Source of the DNA: BS750m-G57 sp964607575
GTDB lineage: Bacteria; Planctomycetota; Phycisphaerae; SM23-33
NCBI GenBank assembly: GCA_964607575.1
Contig: CAZSLS010000004.1
Coordinates: 1-64,000 of the forward strand
Direction: 5' to 3'
Length of the DNA stretch: 64,000 nucleotides
The translations under genes and the position numbers were made by a program. Below the pieces are notes generated by a model. The model worked only from the letters and a program-made list of their open reading frames with translations, had not been told where the DNA came from and did not search any database. Positions 16,801 through 24,344 of this stretch are shown here, one piece after another; position 1 is the first letter of the stretch, and each line of letters opens with the position of its first letter.

Positions 16801-17187
16801 CCCAAATCGCCGCTGGTACCGCAGGTTACGTTTACCTTTGGATGGTCATACGAGAATCGCAAACAGTATCCACAGGCCATCGAGCAGTATCGCATTGTAA
16901 TCGCACGGAAGAAGAATGACGAACTCAGCGCACGGGCCCAGTTCCAGATCGGTGAATGCCTTTTCGTCACCAACAAGCTCGACGAGGCCATCACCGAACT
17001 GATCCGCGTGGAGACCAAATACAGTTTCCCCGAGTGGTCGGCGAAGGCTATACTCGAACTGGGGCGAATCCGCGAAGCCCAGAAAGACGAAGACGAAGCG
17101 ATAAAGCGGTATAACGAAGTAATCGAGAGATTCCCCAAGAGTGCCGCGGCGACCGTTGCCAAAAGCCTCTTGAGGAAATTACAGTAA
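13846..17187 (+). CDS. Large exported TPR protein
   Basis: 1113 residues from the ATG after CCGGAGGATATTC. Signal peptide at about 1-28 (LLWLVVLTGLTAPLAEAQ). Nearly the whole mature chain is tandem tetratricopeptide repeats, with recognisable units such as YKQAVDEYKRFLEKHPDH, YTKAIEELLGF, YPEAAALYARA and YPQAIEQYRIV; a Lys/Arg-rich charged insert (KKERNKRKQKRNQRAQRYR) lies near residue 620. TPR arrays of this type scaffold envelope complexes, as CpoB/YbgF does in Tol-Pal. It is the first gene of the operon with ExbB and ExbD homologues 37 bases downstream. Confidence 0.85.
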   Translation: MVDLCWKRSRVLLWLVVLTGLTAPLAEAQDQVDPALDLYYNANSLCHRRFYKQAVDEYKRFLEKHPDHTKAPKARWGMAISLYNLSKPKEAEPLLAKLVGSKWIKAQDQVHNLWGSCLLELNKFPEAEKAFIWTITNNKDPKSKSTTDARVGLVESFYLQSKWKELVTASDELLTNAPTSQHVDKVRFQGAVARSKLKDYATAATVFEKLIATSKNTALVHRAIFRLAECKHLTGKFAEAAEMYAKIAKVAKANKGIYSEYAYYDLGVVYFLQKDYTKAIEELLGFMKAYGSSKLREKTELYLGRAYLEIKEYNKAVQYLRRLSDPNNKTSTVKPSATLWLARTYSRQNSSATVVTILTPVIETFAQTPEMPGLLNELATAQMRLKKYPEAAALYARARSISKPPQTVEFLRLQAFCLNQAGQYDASMKLTESFIKQHSGDATTPEVMFIKAENLLKLKKSAEALVVYMKVLTTAPKHPRIPLVHFRVAQIHIGAEQWAKAVEHLTTLLGGDHSDKDFNQANFMLGNCCFHLSKWDQTIAALETFLEEKPTETNVDTAVYNLALACQRMKLDDKAIGILRDMVSNQYIRRDDKGKAVEDADDETLTKKERNKRKQKRNQRAQRYRETLQKQRHHQKARIELGKLLYEAGKYPEAASHLQTALQYFKQKKETGDGNAEYYLGWVYLKQNKLKEAAGYFAKVAAFPEHPFAQDAALQCSILHIRNKDVRSAQAALAKMMSGPNPIKADQGAYYLGLAMARQEDLPKPAQNEKRYTAALANFDTVLTKYPKSDKVPNALYWKGKCIAKLPKEGGPAKAVEIFSAFLTKYPKHKLFADVTIDMSKIQFDAKEYEAVITAMKALLDPNAEPQIKGTLKENALYLLGWSYSRTGKAEASATALEEMAKLQGKSGATTASASFQAGESRMKLQQYAEALKHFQKAVSASAPREGTKKNPTHAPAMLRVAECEGLTNKWNEAQRTCQEFLKLYPKSPLVPQVTFTFGWSYENRKQYPQAIEQYRIVIARKKNDELSARAQFQIGECLFVTNKLDEAITELIRVETKYSFPEWSAKAILELGRIREAQKDEDEAIKRYNEVIERFPKSAAATVAKSLLRKLQ

Positions 17188-17224
17188 TAGTAGTCAGAAA
17201 AACTGAATCGAAAGGATCCGGAAT

Positions 17225-18031
17225 ATGTCGTCAGATACAAAAAGAGCAGTCTGCCAGATTGCGATAGCTATGGTCTTTCTCGTGGGTCTGGCAATAACGG
17301 CCGATTGTCTCGCGCAGGGCGCGGGCATCAAAGAAGCCGCCGAAAGCCAGGGTCCCAGGAACGTACTGGACTTGATAATGGCCGGCGGATACGTGATGTT
17401 CCCGCTGGGCTTGTGTTCCGTGCTGGCATTGGGAATTGCCGTCGAACGATTCATAAGTCTCACCCGCAGCAAGCTGTTGCCCGTTGAGTTCAGCGAAGGT
17501 CTGCGGGGCACGTTCGCCGGCGGGAAGAACTACCAGGCGGGAATGGAGTACTGCGAGGAGAATCCCTGTCCACTGAGCAACATATTCAAAGCCGGAATAA
17601 ATCGCGCCCCACAGGGCGACGAGGCGATGGAAAAAGCCATCGAAGACGCCGGCGCCCGCGAAGTCAACAAGATGAAGCGAAGCCTCAAGCCCCTGGCCGT
17701 TATTGCCCGGGTCGCTCCGCTGCTTGGTCTGTTGGGCACGGTTTACGGTATGATCTCGGCGTTCCAGTCGGCATCTGCGATGGGTGTCGGTAAGGCCGAC
17801 AGGCTCGCCACGGGCATCTACGAGGCCCTGGTGACGACGGCTACCGGACTTACCCTGGCGATTCCCGTGGTGATCGTATACGAGATACTCTGCCATCGCG
17901 TTGATTCGATTGTGGATCACATGGACGATCAGGCGTTCGAGTTCCTGGAGTATACGGTATACGGCGAAGGCGAGAGACTAGTCCCGTTGGACTCCACAGA
18001 CCCCCCCCCAGTCACCCCAGCCGCTGAATAG
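17225..18031 (+). CDS. exbB: MotA/TolQ/ExbB-family proton channel subunit
   Basis: 268 residues. It begins with a signal-like segment (about 8-31), an extra feature found in long ExbB proteins. Three channel helices follow at about 47-68, 160-180 (APLLGLLGTVYGMISAF, the family's signature) and 198-222 (ALVTTATGLTLAIPVVIVYE, with the conserved Thr-rich helix). ExbB pentamers surround ExbD and use the proton motive force to work on TonB- or TolA-type partners. Three ExbD-like genes follow, then a giant membrane protein that could be the driven partner. Confidence 0.92.
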   Translation: MSSDTKRAVCQIAIAMVFLVGLAITADCLAQGAGIKEAAESQGPRNVLDLIMAGGYVMFPLGLCSVLALGIAVERFISLTRSKLLPVEFSEGLRGTFAGGKNYQAGMEYCEENPCPLSNIFKAGINRAPQGDEAMEKAIEDAGAREVNKMKRSLKPLAVIARVAPLLGLLGTVYGMISAFQSASAMGVGKADRLATGIYEALVTTATGLTLAIPVVIVYEILCHRVDSIVDHMDDQAFEFLEYTVYGEGERLVPLDSTDPPPVTPAAE

Positions 18032-18042
18032 GATTAAATCCC

Positions 18043-18483
18043 ATGAGATTTCGACGCGAAGAAGGTGCCGGAGAAGGTATAATCAACCTGGAGTCGCTTC
18101 TGGATGTAATGTTCATCCTGCTGATCTTCTTCATGGCTACCACGACGTTCAAAGAAGAAGAGTTTGACATAAAGGTCAATCTTCCGGATGCAAGCAAGAA
18201 GCGTACTGCGCTGAGCAGCGCAACGAAGTTGATAGTTGTTAACGTTAGAGGCGAAGACCGCAACGAGGGAGACGCCCTGTATGTAGTTTCAGGGAGCAAG
18301 GTCGACTTGTTGCAGCTTCGCAAAATGATCGCCGACGGAGTCAAGGCTAACAAGAATCAGAAAGTCTTGATTCGCGGCGACAAACTAGCCCTGCACGGTA
18401 ACGTTGCAAATGCGGTGGCCGCCTGTCGCGACGGGGGGGTCGTCGAGGCAAACATCGGTTACGATTACGTACCGACCCAATAG
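18043..18483 (+). CDS. exbD: ExbD/TolR-family protein, copy 1
   Basis: 146 residues. A single span NLESLLDVMFILLIFFMA (about 15-32) contains Asp21, the proton-carrying residue of the family. The periplasmic domain after residue 40 has NVRGED, LIRGDKLALHGNVANAVAA and a C-terminal IGYDYVP. It starts 11 bases after exbB. The last 299 bases are nearly identical to copy 3. Confidence 0.92.
   Translation: MRFRREEGAGEGIINLESLLDVMFILLIFFMATTTFKEEEFDIKVNLPDASKKRTALSSATKLIVVNVRGEDRNEGDALYVVSGSKVDLLQLRKMIADGVKANKNQKVLIRGDKLALHGNVANAVAACRDGGVVEANIGYDYVPTQ
18184..18482 (+). repeat. ExbD periplasmic-domain repeat, copy 1
   Basis: Nearly identical over 299 bases to 19290-19588, with only a handful of substitutions by eye. 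The trailing AATAGCCGATGCGGAGTGG plus TGAACTATGG is also shared, after an 8-base offset. It indicates recent duplication or gene conversion. Confidence 0.85.
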
Positions 18484-18503
18484 CCGATGCGGAGTGGTGA
18501 ACT

Positions 18504-19034
18504 ATGGTTGAAGAGCCGAGACAGCAACCGAGCTTTCCGCCGATACCCCAGCCTCTGGAAGAGGTGCGGCTGGCGGTGTTTCCCTGGAAGGTCACGGCCT
18601 TAGTGACGACGATGCTTCTGGTGCTCGCGGTAATCGCGATAGCGGCGCTTATCGTGTTGAACGGCTCGGCTCCCATGGAACGTCTGCACTATGAAATGCT
18701 GAAGGCCGGAGAACGCGACATAAAGGTGGACCTCCCGGATATGCACGAGAGGCGGACCGCGCTGAACGGGACAACTGGATTGATAGTGATTAACGTTAGA
18801 GGTGAAGCCCGCGACAAGGAAGATGCCCTGTATGTAGTTTCACGGCAGACGGTCAACCTGCTGCAACTTCGCAAGATCGTCGCCGACGGAGTCGAGGGCA
18901 ACAAGAACCAGAAAGTCTTGATTCGCGGTGACAAATATGCCCTGCACCTTAACGTTGCAAACGCCGTGTCTGTATGCCGCGACGGCGGTGTCATCGAGGC
19001 AAACATCGGTTACGACTATGTGCCGGTGGAATAG
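18504..19034 (+). CDS. ExbD-like protein, copy 2, lacking the membrane acid
   Basis: 176 residues. A proline-rich cytoplasmic tail (FPPIPQPLEE) precedes one span, VTALVTTMLLVLAVIAIAAL, with no Asp or Glu (Thr35 where copy 3 has Glu). The periplasmic part from DIKVDLPD onward is homologous to copy 1 but diverged. Without the acidic residue it should not conduct protons and may be structural or peptidoglycan-binding. It starts 20 bases after copy 1. Confidence 0.8.
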   Translation: MVEEPRQQPSFPPIPQPLEEVRLAVFPWKVTALVTTMLLVLAVIAIAALIVLNGSAPMERLHYEMLKAGERDIKVDLPDMHERRTALNGTTGLIVINVRGEARDKEDALYVVSRQTVNLLQLRKIVADGVEGNKNQKVLIRGDKYALHLNVANAVSVCRDGGVIEANIGYDYVPVE

Positions 19035-19049
19035 CCCGGGCGAATTGTT

Positions 19050-19589
19050 ATGGTTGAAAACCAGAGACAGCAACTGGACATCCTGCCAATACCGCAGCCT
19101 CGGAAAGGGGTGCGCCGGGCGGTGCTTCCCTGGAAGGTCACGGTCTTGGTGGAGATAATACTCCTGGTGCTCGCTGTAATTGTGCTAGCGGTGCTTGTCG
19201 CGCTGAACGGCTTGGGTCCTGTGTACCCCGTGGAACGTTCGCACTATGAAATGCTGAAAGCCGAAGAATCCGACATAATGGTTACCCTCCCGGATGCACA
19301 CAAGAAGCGTACTGCGCTGAGCAGCGCAACGAAGTTGATAGTTGTTAACGTTAGAGGCGAAGACCGCAACGAGGGAGACGCCCTGTATGTAGTTTCAGGG
19401 AGCAAGGTCGACTTGTTGCAGCTTCGCAAAATGATCGCCGACGGAGTCAAGGCTAACAAGAATCAGAAAGTCTTGATTCGCGGCGACAAACTAGCCCTGC
19501 ACGGTAACGTTGCAAATGCGGTGGCTGCCTGTCGCGACGGGGGGGGCGTCGAGACAAACATCGGTTACGATTACGTGCCGACCAAATAG
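19050..19589 (+). CDS. ExbD-like protein, copy 3, chimeric
   Basis: 179 residues. The N-terminal tail and span (PIPQPRKGVRRAVLPWKVTV then LVEIILLVLAV) resemble copy 2 but carry Glu35 near the cytoplasmic end of the span, roughly where copy 1 has Asp21. The C-terminal 100 residues are almost identical to copy 1. The mix implies gene conversion between copies 1 and 3 in an operon where copies 2 and 3 arose by duplication. Confidence 0.82.
   Translation: MVENQRQQLDILPIPQPRKGVRRAVLPWKVTVLVEIILLVLAVIVLAVLVALNGLGPVYPVERSHYEMLKAEESDIMVTLPDAHKKRTALSSATKLIVVNVRGEDRNEGDALYVVSGSKVDLLQLRKMIADGVKANKNQKVLIRGDKLALHGNVANAVAACRDGGGVETNIGYDYVPTK
19290..19588 (+). repeat. ExbD periplasmic-domain repeat, copy 2
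   Basis: Partner of 18184-18482, described there. The boundary at the CCGGATGCA word is sharp: upstream of it the two genes differ in sequence and in linker length. Confidence 0.85.
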
Positions 19590-19617
19590 TCGAATAGCCG
19601 ATGCGGAGTGGTGAACT

Positions 19618-22600
19618 ATGGCTGAAGAAGACCAGAAAAAACAAGCGAAGATTCAGAAGAGACCGCGGCGGCAGCGAAAAGTGCTGCGGCTTGTGTTGGT
19701 GTGGCTGGTTATTGCCTTGCTGACACTCCCCGTTGCCGGAGTTATCGCGTTTGCGAACCTCTACCCCGACCAGTGGAAGGCCTACACCGCCAGAAACGGT
19801 TTTCCCGTCAGGGATCGGGAGGGGAAGACCCAGCAGATGGCCTGGGAGGAGGTCGAACTGATCGAGGGGGCGGTAAACGAGTTGCCCGACAACACGTCGG
19901 CCGGACTGACGAAAGACGGAGAAACGCTTGTTTTCGCGCGGCGCCTCGCGGGCGACGACCAGAAGTCTAATCTCTACATAGCGCATCGCAATGATGACGG
20001 GAAGACTTTCACCGCTCCCGAGCTGATCGATACGGTAAACACCGAGTTCAACGAGACCGAACCGTCGATCACGCTGGACGGGCAGCATCTGCTGTTTGCC
20101 TCCGACAGGCCCGACGGTACGGGCGGATACGACATATGGGTCTCGCCCAAGACCGATTACGGTTGGGGCACGCCGGTGAATCTCGGTCCGAAAGTCAACA
20201 GCGAGTTCAACGAGCGCGGACCGGCGATGAATCCGGCGAAGGACAAACTCTACATCTCCTCGGACCGTCCCAAGGTCGAAACGTCCGATGGCGAGAGGCG
20301 GAGGTATTGGCAGAAGCTGTTCGAAGGAACAATGGACAGCGACTACGATATCTTTGTCGTCGACGACATGGTGCTCTCGAAGCACGCCAATCCTCTGAGG
20401 GACAGGAAGTATCGCGAAAGCATCATCGACGCGCTCGGCGGAACGGCCGAAACCGAAAAAGCAGTCGAACGGGCGCTGGAGTGGATGAAGAGAACCCAGG
20501 AGCCCGACGGGCACTGGTCGATGGCGAAGCATGGCGGTAAGGCGGCGGATTCAGGCGGGACGGGGATGGCGATTCTGGCGTTTTACGGGTGGGGCGCACG
20601 CCACGACGAAGAGGGCCCATACCAGGAAACCCTCAAGAAGGCGCTTGGATGGCTTGTCGCCAAGGGCGAGAAGACCAAAGGGGATTACTCCGGGGATGGC
20701 GGACAAATGTACGGCCACGGTATGGCGACTATCGCGCTGGCTGAGGCGTACTCGATAACCAGGGACCCCGCTCTGCTCGAACCGCTCAAGAAATCGGTGC
20801 TGGTGATCGTCAAGAGCCAGAATCCCGAGCACGGCGGATGGCGGTATACTACCACGTCTAAAGACGGCGACACTTCGGTGTACGGTTGGCAGATGATGGC
20901 GCTGCACTGCGCTTCGGTGGCCGGTATCGATATCCCCGAGAAAACCTTCGAGCGGGCCAAGCTGTGGTTGGATAAAGCCAGCAGCGAGGAAAAAAGAGGT
21001 CTGTACGGATATACCAACCCGAGTCCGAAACCTGCGATGACGGCTGAAGCCATGTTCGTTCAGCAGTTGCTGGGCGCCAAGCCTTCGGACGCCCGCCAAG
21101 CCGAATCGGCGGCGTATCTCGTGAAAAACCTTCCGGGAGCCAAGACCAATACAAATATGTACTACTGGTACTACGGTTTCCTGTCGCTTTACCAGCACCA
21201 GTCGCCGATGTGGAAGAAGTGGAACATGACTGTCAGGGAGTTGCTGGTGGACCGCCAGACAACCGAAGGCCCCGATGCCGGAACGTGGGAGCCGGGCCAG
21301 TGGAAACCCGCCGGCAAGCTGGTTTCCACAGCGATGGGCGCGCTGTCTCTGGAAGTCTATTACCGCTACCTTCCGATGTACAAGGTCTCCGGGCCCCAGA
21401 CGGTCGCATTGGTAAAGACCATAGACAAGAACCTCAAGACCGTCTGGAAACCCAAGCCGATTCGCACCACGCCGTCGGTCTTCCTGGGAATCCCGCTTCA
21501 GGCCCGCCATCTCGAAGCGCTCAGTTCGCCCAGTTCCGAACATTCGATCACTTTCTCTGACGACGGCGACTACGTATATTTCGCCTCCAACCGCGTGGGC
21601 GGTTACGGCGGGTACGATATCTATCACAGCCGCGTGATCGGGGGCGTTATCCAGACGCCCGTTAACGTCGGCGACCCGATCAACACCCGGGAAAGCGAAT
21701 TTGCACCCGTCCTGACAAAAGGCGGATTCGAGATGATCTTCAGTTCCGACCGCGCCGTCGATGGCGTCGAGAGCGTCGATGACAAGGAGAAGGTGTTCCT
21801 GTATCGAACCGACCTGACGAACATCTCGGAAGTGCAGAAGACCCTGTCGCTGCTGAATCGCATCAAGTGGTGGCTGCTCGGTCTGCTCTCCGGACTGTTG
21901 GCGCTGCTGGCGCTGCTGCTGTGGTGGTTGAATGCCGAAAACCGCCAGCAGGTCGGTCTGCTGGTAAGGTGTCTCATGGCGTCGGGTGGGCTCCACGCGG
22001 TGATATTGATACTGCTGAGCATCTGGATGCTCACCGTGGCGATAGTCGAGGCGGGCGGTGACCCGATGGAGATCTCCGTCGACGCCGATTCGCTTGCCAG
22101 CGAAAAACTGTCGGTGGATATTCGCGAAAAAGTCGCCGAGATCAAGTTCACGCCCGAACTGGTGCGCATCGATTCCAATCGCGAACCGATGCTCCTGCCT
22201 ACCATAACGCCGATAGACGTCGCGCCTCGCGCGATGGTGTCGTCCGACTTCCAGGTCCAGGACACCCCGCTCCAGGTAGAGACCAAAGAGACCCCGACCC
22301 AGGAGACACAGACACACGCCAATCCCGATATGGCCAGGATCGAGCGCGTCGAGTTTGAACTCGAAGTCGAACTCGAGACCAAGCCCGAACCCGCCGAGAA
22401 AATCGAGAAGACCAAACCCGCTGAAGTAGCCGCCGAGTTCAAGGTCACCGAGACGGCGCCGACCATGCCCGCATCGACCGATAAGGCCGTCGACAAACCA
22501 ACCGACCCCGCTCGCACTACGCCGGACACACCGACTGAAGTGAGCTTCGACGTTACCGAGGTCACGACCGATCCACTCCAGGCCGTCGAGCACAAGGATA

Positions 22601-24036
22601 TCCCGAAACCCAAGGTGACCGCGATCGGACCGGTGAAGTTCGGTTCGCCCGACGACAAGCTCGAGCAGCGAGTGGAAGGAGCCAAGGAGGGCAAGAGCGG
22701 TACGGCGAAAGCCAAGACTACCGTCACGCTCGCCGGCGGCGCGCCGGCCATGAGCAACATGATCGGCAAGCCTATGACCGGGAATTCCGGTCCCGCACGG
22801 GCGGCGCCTCGCAACAGCACCGGAGTAGGGGACCTGAACATCAGACCGCTCTACGCGGAGAAGGGCCCCGACACGCTCGGCGCCCCGAGCCTGGTCGGGC
22901 CCGGCGATATGGTGTCTCGTAAGGCTCCCCGTCTGGCGATCGCCGCGACGACGGAACTGGCGGCGCCAGCCGACAAGAAGTCCAACTACGAACTGAGAAA
23001 TCCGCTGAATCGCAATCGCGTCCTGAAGAGGCTCGGCGGAAGCGACGAGACCGAAAAGGCCATCAGACTCTCGCTCGACTGGTTCACGCGAACCCAGGAG
23101 CCCGAGGGACACTGGGACGCCTCGAAGCACAAGGGCGGTAAAGGGCACGATAACGCCTCCACCGGTTTTGCCATGCTCTGCTACTTCGGTTGGGGCGCCA
23201 AGCACACCGAGAAGGGCCCATACCAGAAACCCATGACCAAGGCCGTCCAATGGCTGATCAAGCGCGTCGGCGAAGACGGAGACTTGACCGCCGGGAACTC
23301 TCAGGGCATGTACGACCAGGGTATCGCGACGATGGCGCTGGCTGAAGCGTACGGAATGACTAAAGACCCCGCGCTGCTCGACCCGCTTCGGCGAGCGGTG
23401 GGTTTCATTATCCGCGCCCAGAACAAGGAAGGCGGATGGCGGTACAAGTATAAATCCAGGGACAGCGACACGTCGGTGGTCGGGTGGCAGGTGATGGCCC
23501 TGACCAGCGCCCGGATGTCCGGCCTGAGGCTGCCCGAGGAGCCCTTCACCATGGCACGCAAGTACCTCGACAGCGTGTCAAGCGGGAAAAGCGGCGGCAG
23601 GTACAGCTACCAGGGCAACAAGAACGCGACGCCGACGATGACCGCCGAAGCCATGTTCTGTCAGCAGATCATGGGTGTCCGCCCGACCCAGCCCCGGATG
23701 ATAGAGTCTGCGGAACTGATGAAGATAAACCTGCCCCAGAAAGGCAGGCCCAATTACTACTACTGGTACTACGGCTGCCTGTCGATGTTCCAGCACCAGG
23801 GCCCGATCTGGGAACTCTGGAACAAGCAGATGAAGAAGTCGCTTCTGGAGATGCAGATCCGCCAAGGCGACGATATCGGTAGTTGGGAGCCCAAGGGTCA
23901 GTGGACCTCCGGAAAGGGTGGGCGCGTGATGTCTACGGCGATGGCCACCTTGTCGCTGGAAGTCTACTACCGCTACCTGCCGATGTACTCGCGACCGAAA
24001 GTAAAAGACCCGACTCCGAACGCCAAGAAGCCCTGA
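19618..24036 (+). CDS. Giant membrane protein: PD40 repeats, two toroid domains, Pro/Glu-rich rod
   Basis: 1472 residues. Order: membrane span about 21-45; PD40/TolB-like beta-propeller repeats about 90-240 (ITLDGQHLLFASDRPDG); a prenyltransferase/squalene-cyclase-like alpha-toroid about 263-582 (QEPDGHWSMAKH, GGWRY); more PD40 repeats about 640-730 (ITFSDDGDYVYFASNR); spans at about 747-771 and 785-812; a Glu/Pro/Lys/Thr-rich rod about 820-1095 like TonB/TolA spacers; a second toroid about 1131-1452 homologous to the first. Predicted topology puts both toroids and the propeller in the periplasm. It follows three ExbD-like genes by 28 bases. I infer that it is the driven partner of the ExbBD motor, combining TolB-like and TolA-like parts. 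The toroids may bind a ligand or protein rather than catalyse cyclisation; no DXDD motif seen. Confidence 0.85.
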   Translation: MAEEDQKKQAKIQKRPRRQRKVLRLVLVWLVIALLTLPVAGVIAFANLYPDQWKAYTARNGFPVRDREGKTQQMAWEEVELIEGAVNELPDNTSAGLTKDGETLVFARRLAGDDQKSNLYIAHRNDDGKTFTAPELIDTVNTEFNETEPSITLDGQHLLFASDRPDGTGGYDIWVSPKTDYGWGTPVNLGPKVNSEFNERGPAMNPAKDKLYISSDRPKVETSDGERRRYWQKLFEGTMDSDYDIFVVDDMVLSKHANPLRDRKYRESIIDALGGTAETEKAVERALEWMKRTQEPDGHWSMAKHGGKAADSGGTGMAILAFYGWGARHDEEGPYQETLKKALGWLVAKGEKTKGDYSGDGGQMYGHGMATIALAEAYSITRDPALLEPLKKSVLVIVKSQNPEHGGWRYTTTSKDGDTSVYGWQMMALHCASVAGIDIPEKTFERAKLWLDKASSEEKRGLYGYTNPSPKPAMTAEAMFVQQLLGAKPSDARQAESAAYLVKNLPGAKTNTNMYYWYYGFLSLYQHQSPMWKKWNMTVRELLVDRQTTEGPDAGTWEPGQWKPAGKLVSTAMGALSLEVYYRYLPMYKVSGPQTVALVKTIDKNLKTVWKPKPIRTTPSVFLGIPLQARHLEALSSPSSEHSITFSDDGDYVYFASNRVGGYGGYDIYHSRVIGGVIQTPVNVGDPINTRESEFAPVLTKGGFEMIFSSDRAVDGVESVDDKEKVFLYRTDLTNISEVQKTLSLLNRIKWWLLGLLSGLLALLALLLWWLNAENRQQVGLLVRCLMASGGLHAVILILLSIWMLTVAIVEAGGDPMEISVDADSLASEKLSVDIREKVAEIKFTPELVRIDSNREPMLLPTITPIDVAPRAMVSSDFQVQDTPLQVETKETPTQETQTHANPDMARIERVEFELEVELETKPEPAEKIEKTKPAEVAAEFKVTETAPTMPASTDKAVDKPTDPARTTPDTPTEVSFDVTEVTTDPLQAVEHKDIPKPKVTAIGPVKFGSPDDKLEQRVEGAKEGKSGTAKAKTTVTLAGGAPAMSNMIGKPMTGNSGPARAAPRNSTGVGDLNIRPLYAEKGPDTLGAPSLVGPGDMVSRKAPRLAIAATTELAAPADKKSNYELRNPLNRNRVLKRLGGSDETEKAIRLSLDWFTRTQEPEGHWDASKHKGGKGHDNASTGFAMLCYFGWGAKHTEKGPYQKPMTKAVQWLIKRVGEDGDLTAGNSQGMYDQGIATMALAEAYGMTKDPALLDPLRRAVGFIIRAQNKEGGWRYKYKSRDSDTSVVGWQVMALTSARMSGLRLPEEPFTMARKYLDSVSSGKSGGRYSYQGNKNATPTMTAEAMFCQQIMGVRPTQPRMIESAELMKINLPQKGRPNYYYWYYGCLSMFQHQGPIWELWNKQMKKSLLEMQIRQGDDIGSWEPKGQWTSGKGGRVMSTAMATLSLEVYYRYLPMYSRPKVKDPTPNAKKP

Positions 24037-24138
24037 GACCGATCGTTGCGGCGTAGATTACGTCCTTGCCCGCGGGCCATTTCGACGGTACCACGGTAGC
24101 TCCGGTCCCGGCGCCGGTTCCGGCGATTCCGTGACCGG

Positions 24139-24267
24139 TCAGTAGTCGGTGCGTTCAGTGACAACCACCCGCCTCTTGCCCCCGACATCCCGCAGCACGA
24201 AGATCAGCGCGCTGTCGGCGTCTCCGTTTTTTACGAGGCGAGCGAAAAAAGGATGCTCCCGTAACAT
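24139..24267 (-). CDS. Possible 42-residue small protein
   Basis: ATG to TGA reads like protein: EHPFFARLVKNG, DSALIFVLRDV and KRRVVVTERTDY, with GC-rich third positions. No Shine-Dalgarno is obvious. It may be an intact microprotein or the preserved C-terminal end of a decayed gene. Confidence 0.35.
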   Translation of the reverse strand: MLREHPFFARLVKNGDADSALIFVLRDVGGKRRVVVTERTDY

Positions 24268-24302
24268 GAGCGTAACATACAGTAGTTACAATTCCTTTCA
24301 AT

Positions 24303-24323
24303 GGTGACCGGCAAACGGTTACC
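24303..24323. promoter_or_regulatory. Inverted repeat, possible operator
   Basis: GGTGACCG GCAAA CGGTTACC: eight-base arms with one mismatch, centred 32 bases before the ATG at 24345. Its place between a plausible promoter region and the ribosome binding site GAAAGGA suits a repressor site or a small hairpin in the leader. Confidence 0.35.
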
Positions 24324-24344
24324 TTAGCACGAAAGGACCATGCC

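Larger units (their letters stand above)
24037..24344. other. Intergenic region after the Exb operon
   Basis: It contains GC-rich self-complementary sequence at about 24100-24140 that could end the operon's transcript, a 42-codon ORF on the - strand (24139-24267) and the inverted repeat at 24303-24323. Nothing else seen. Confidence 0.45.

Noticed and set aside
19564..19627. Possible programmed frameshift at the G8 run near 19540 in ExbD copy 3
   Set aside because: The run is in frame in this gene (the equivalent position in copy 1 has seven G followed by T, same length), so no shift is needed.
20551..23250. 899-codon - strand ORF
   Set aside because: Antisense shadow of the giant toroid/PD40 protein.
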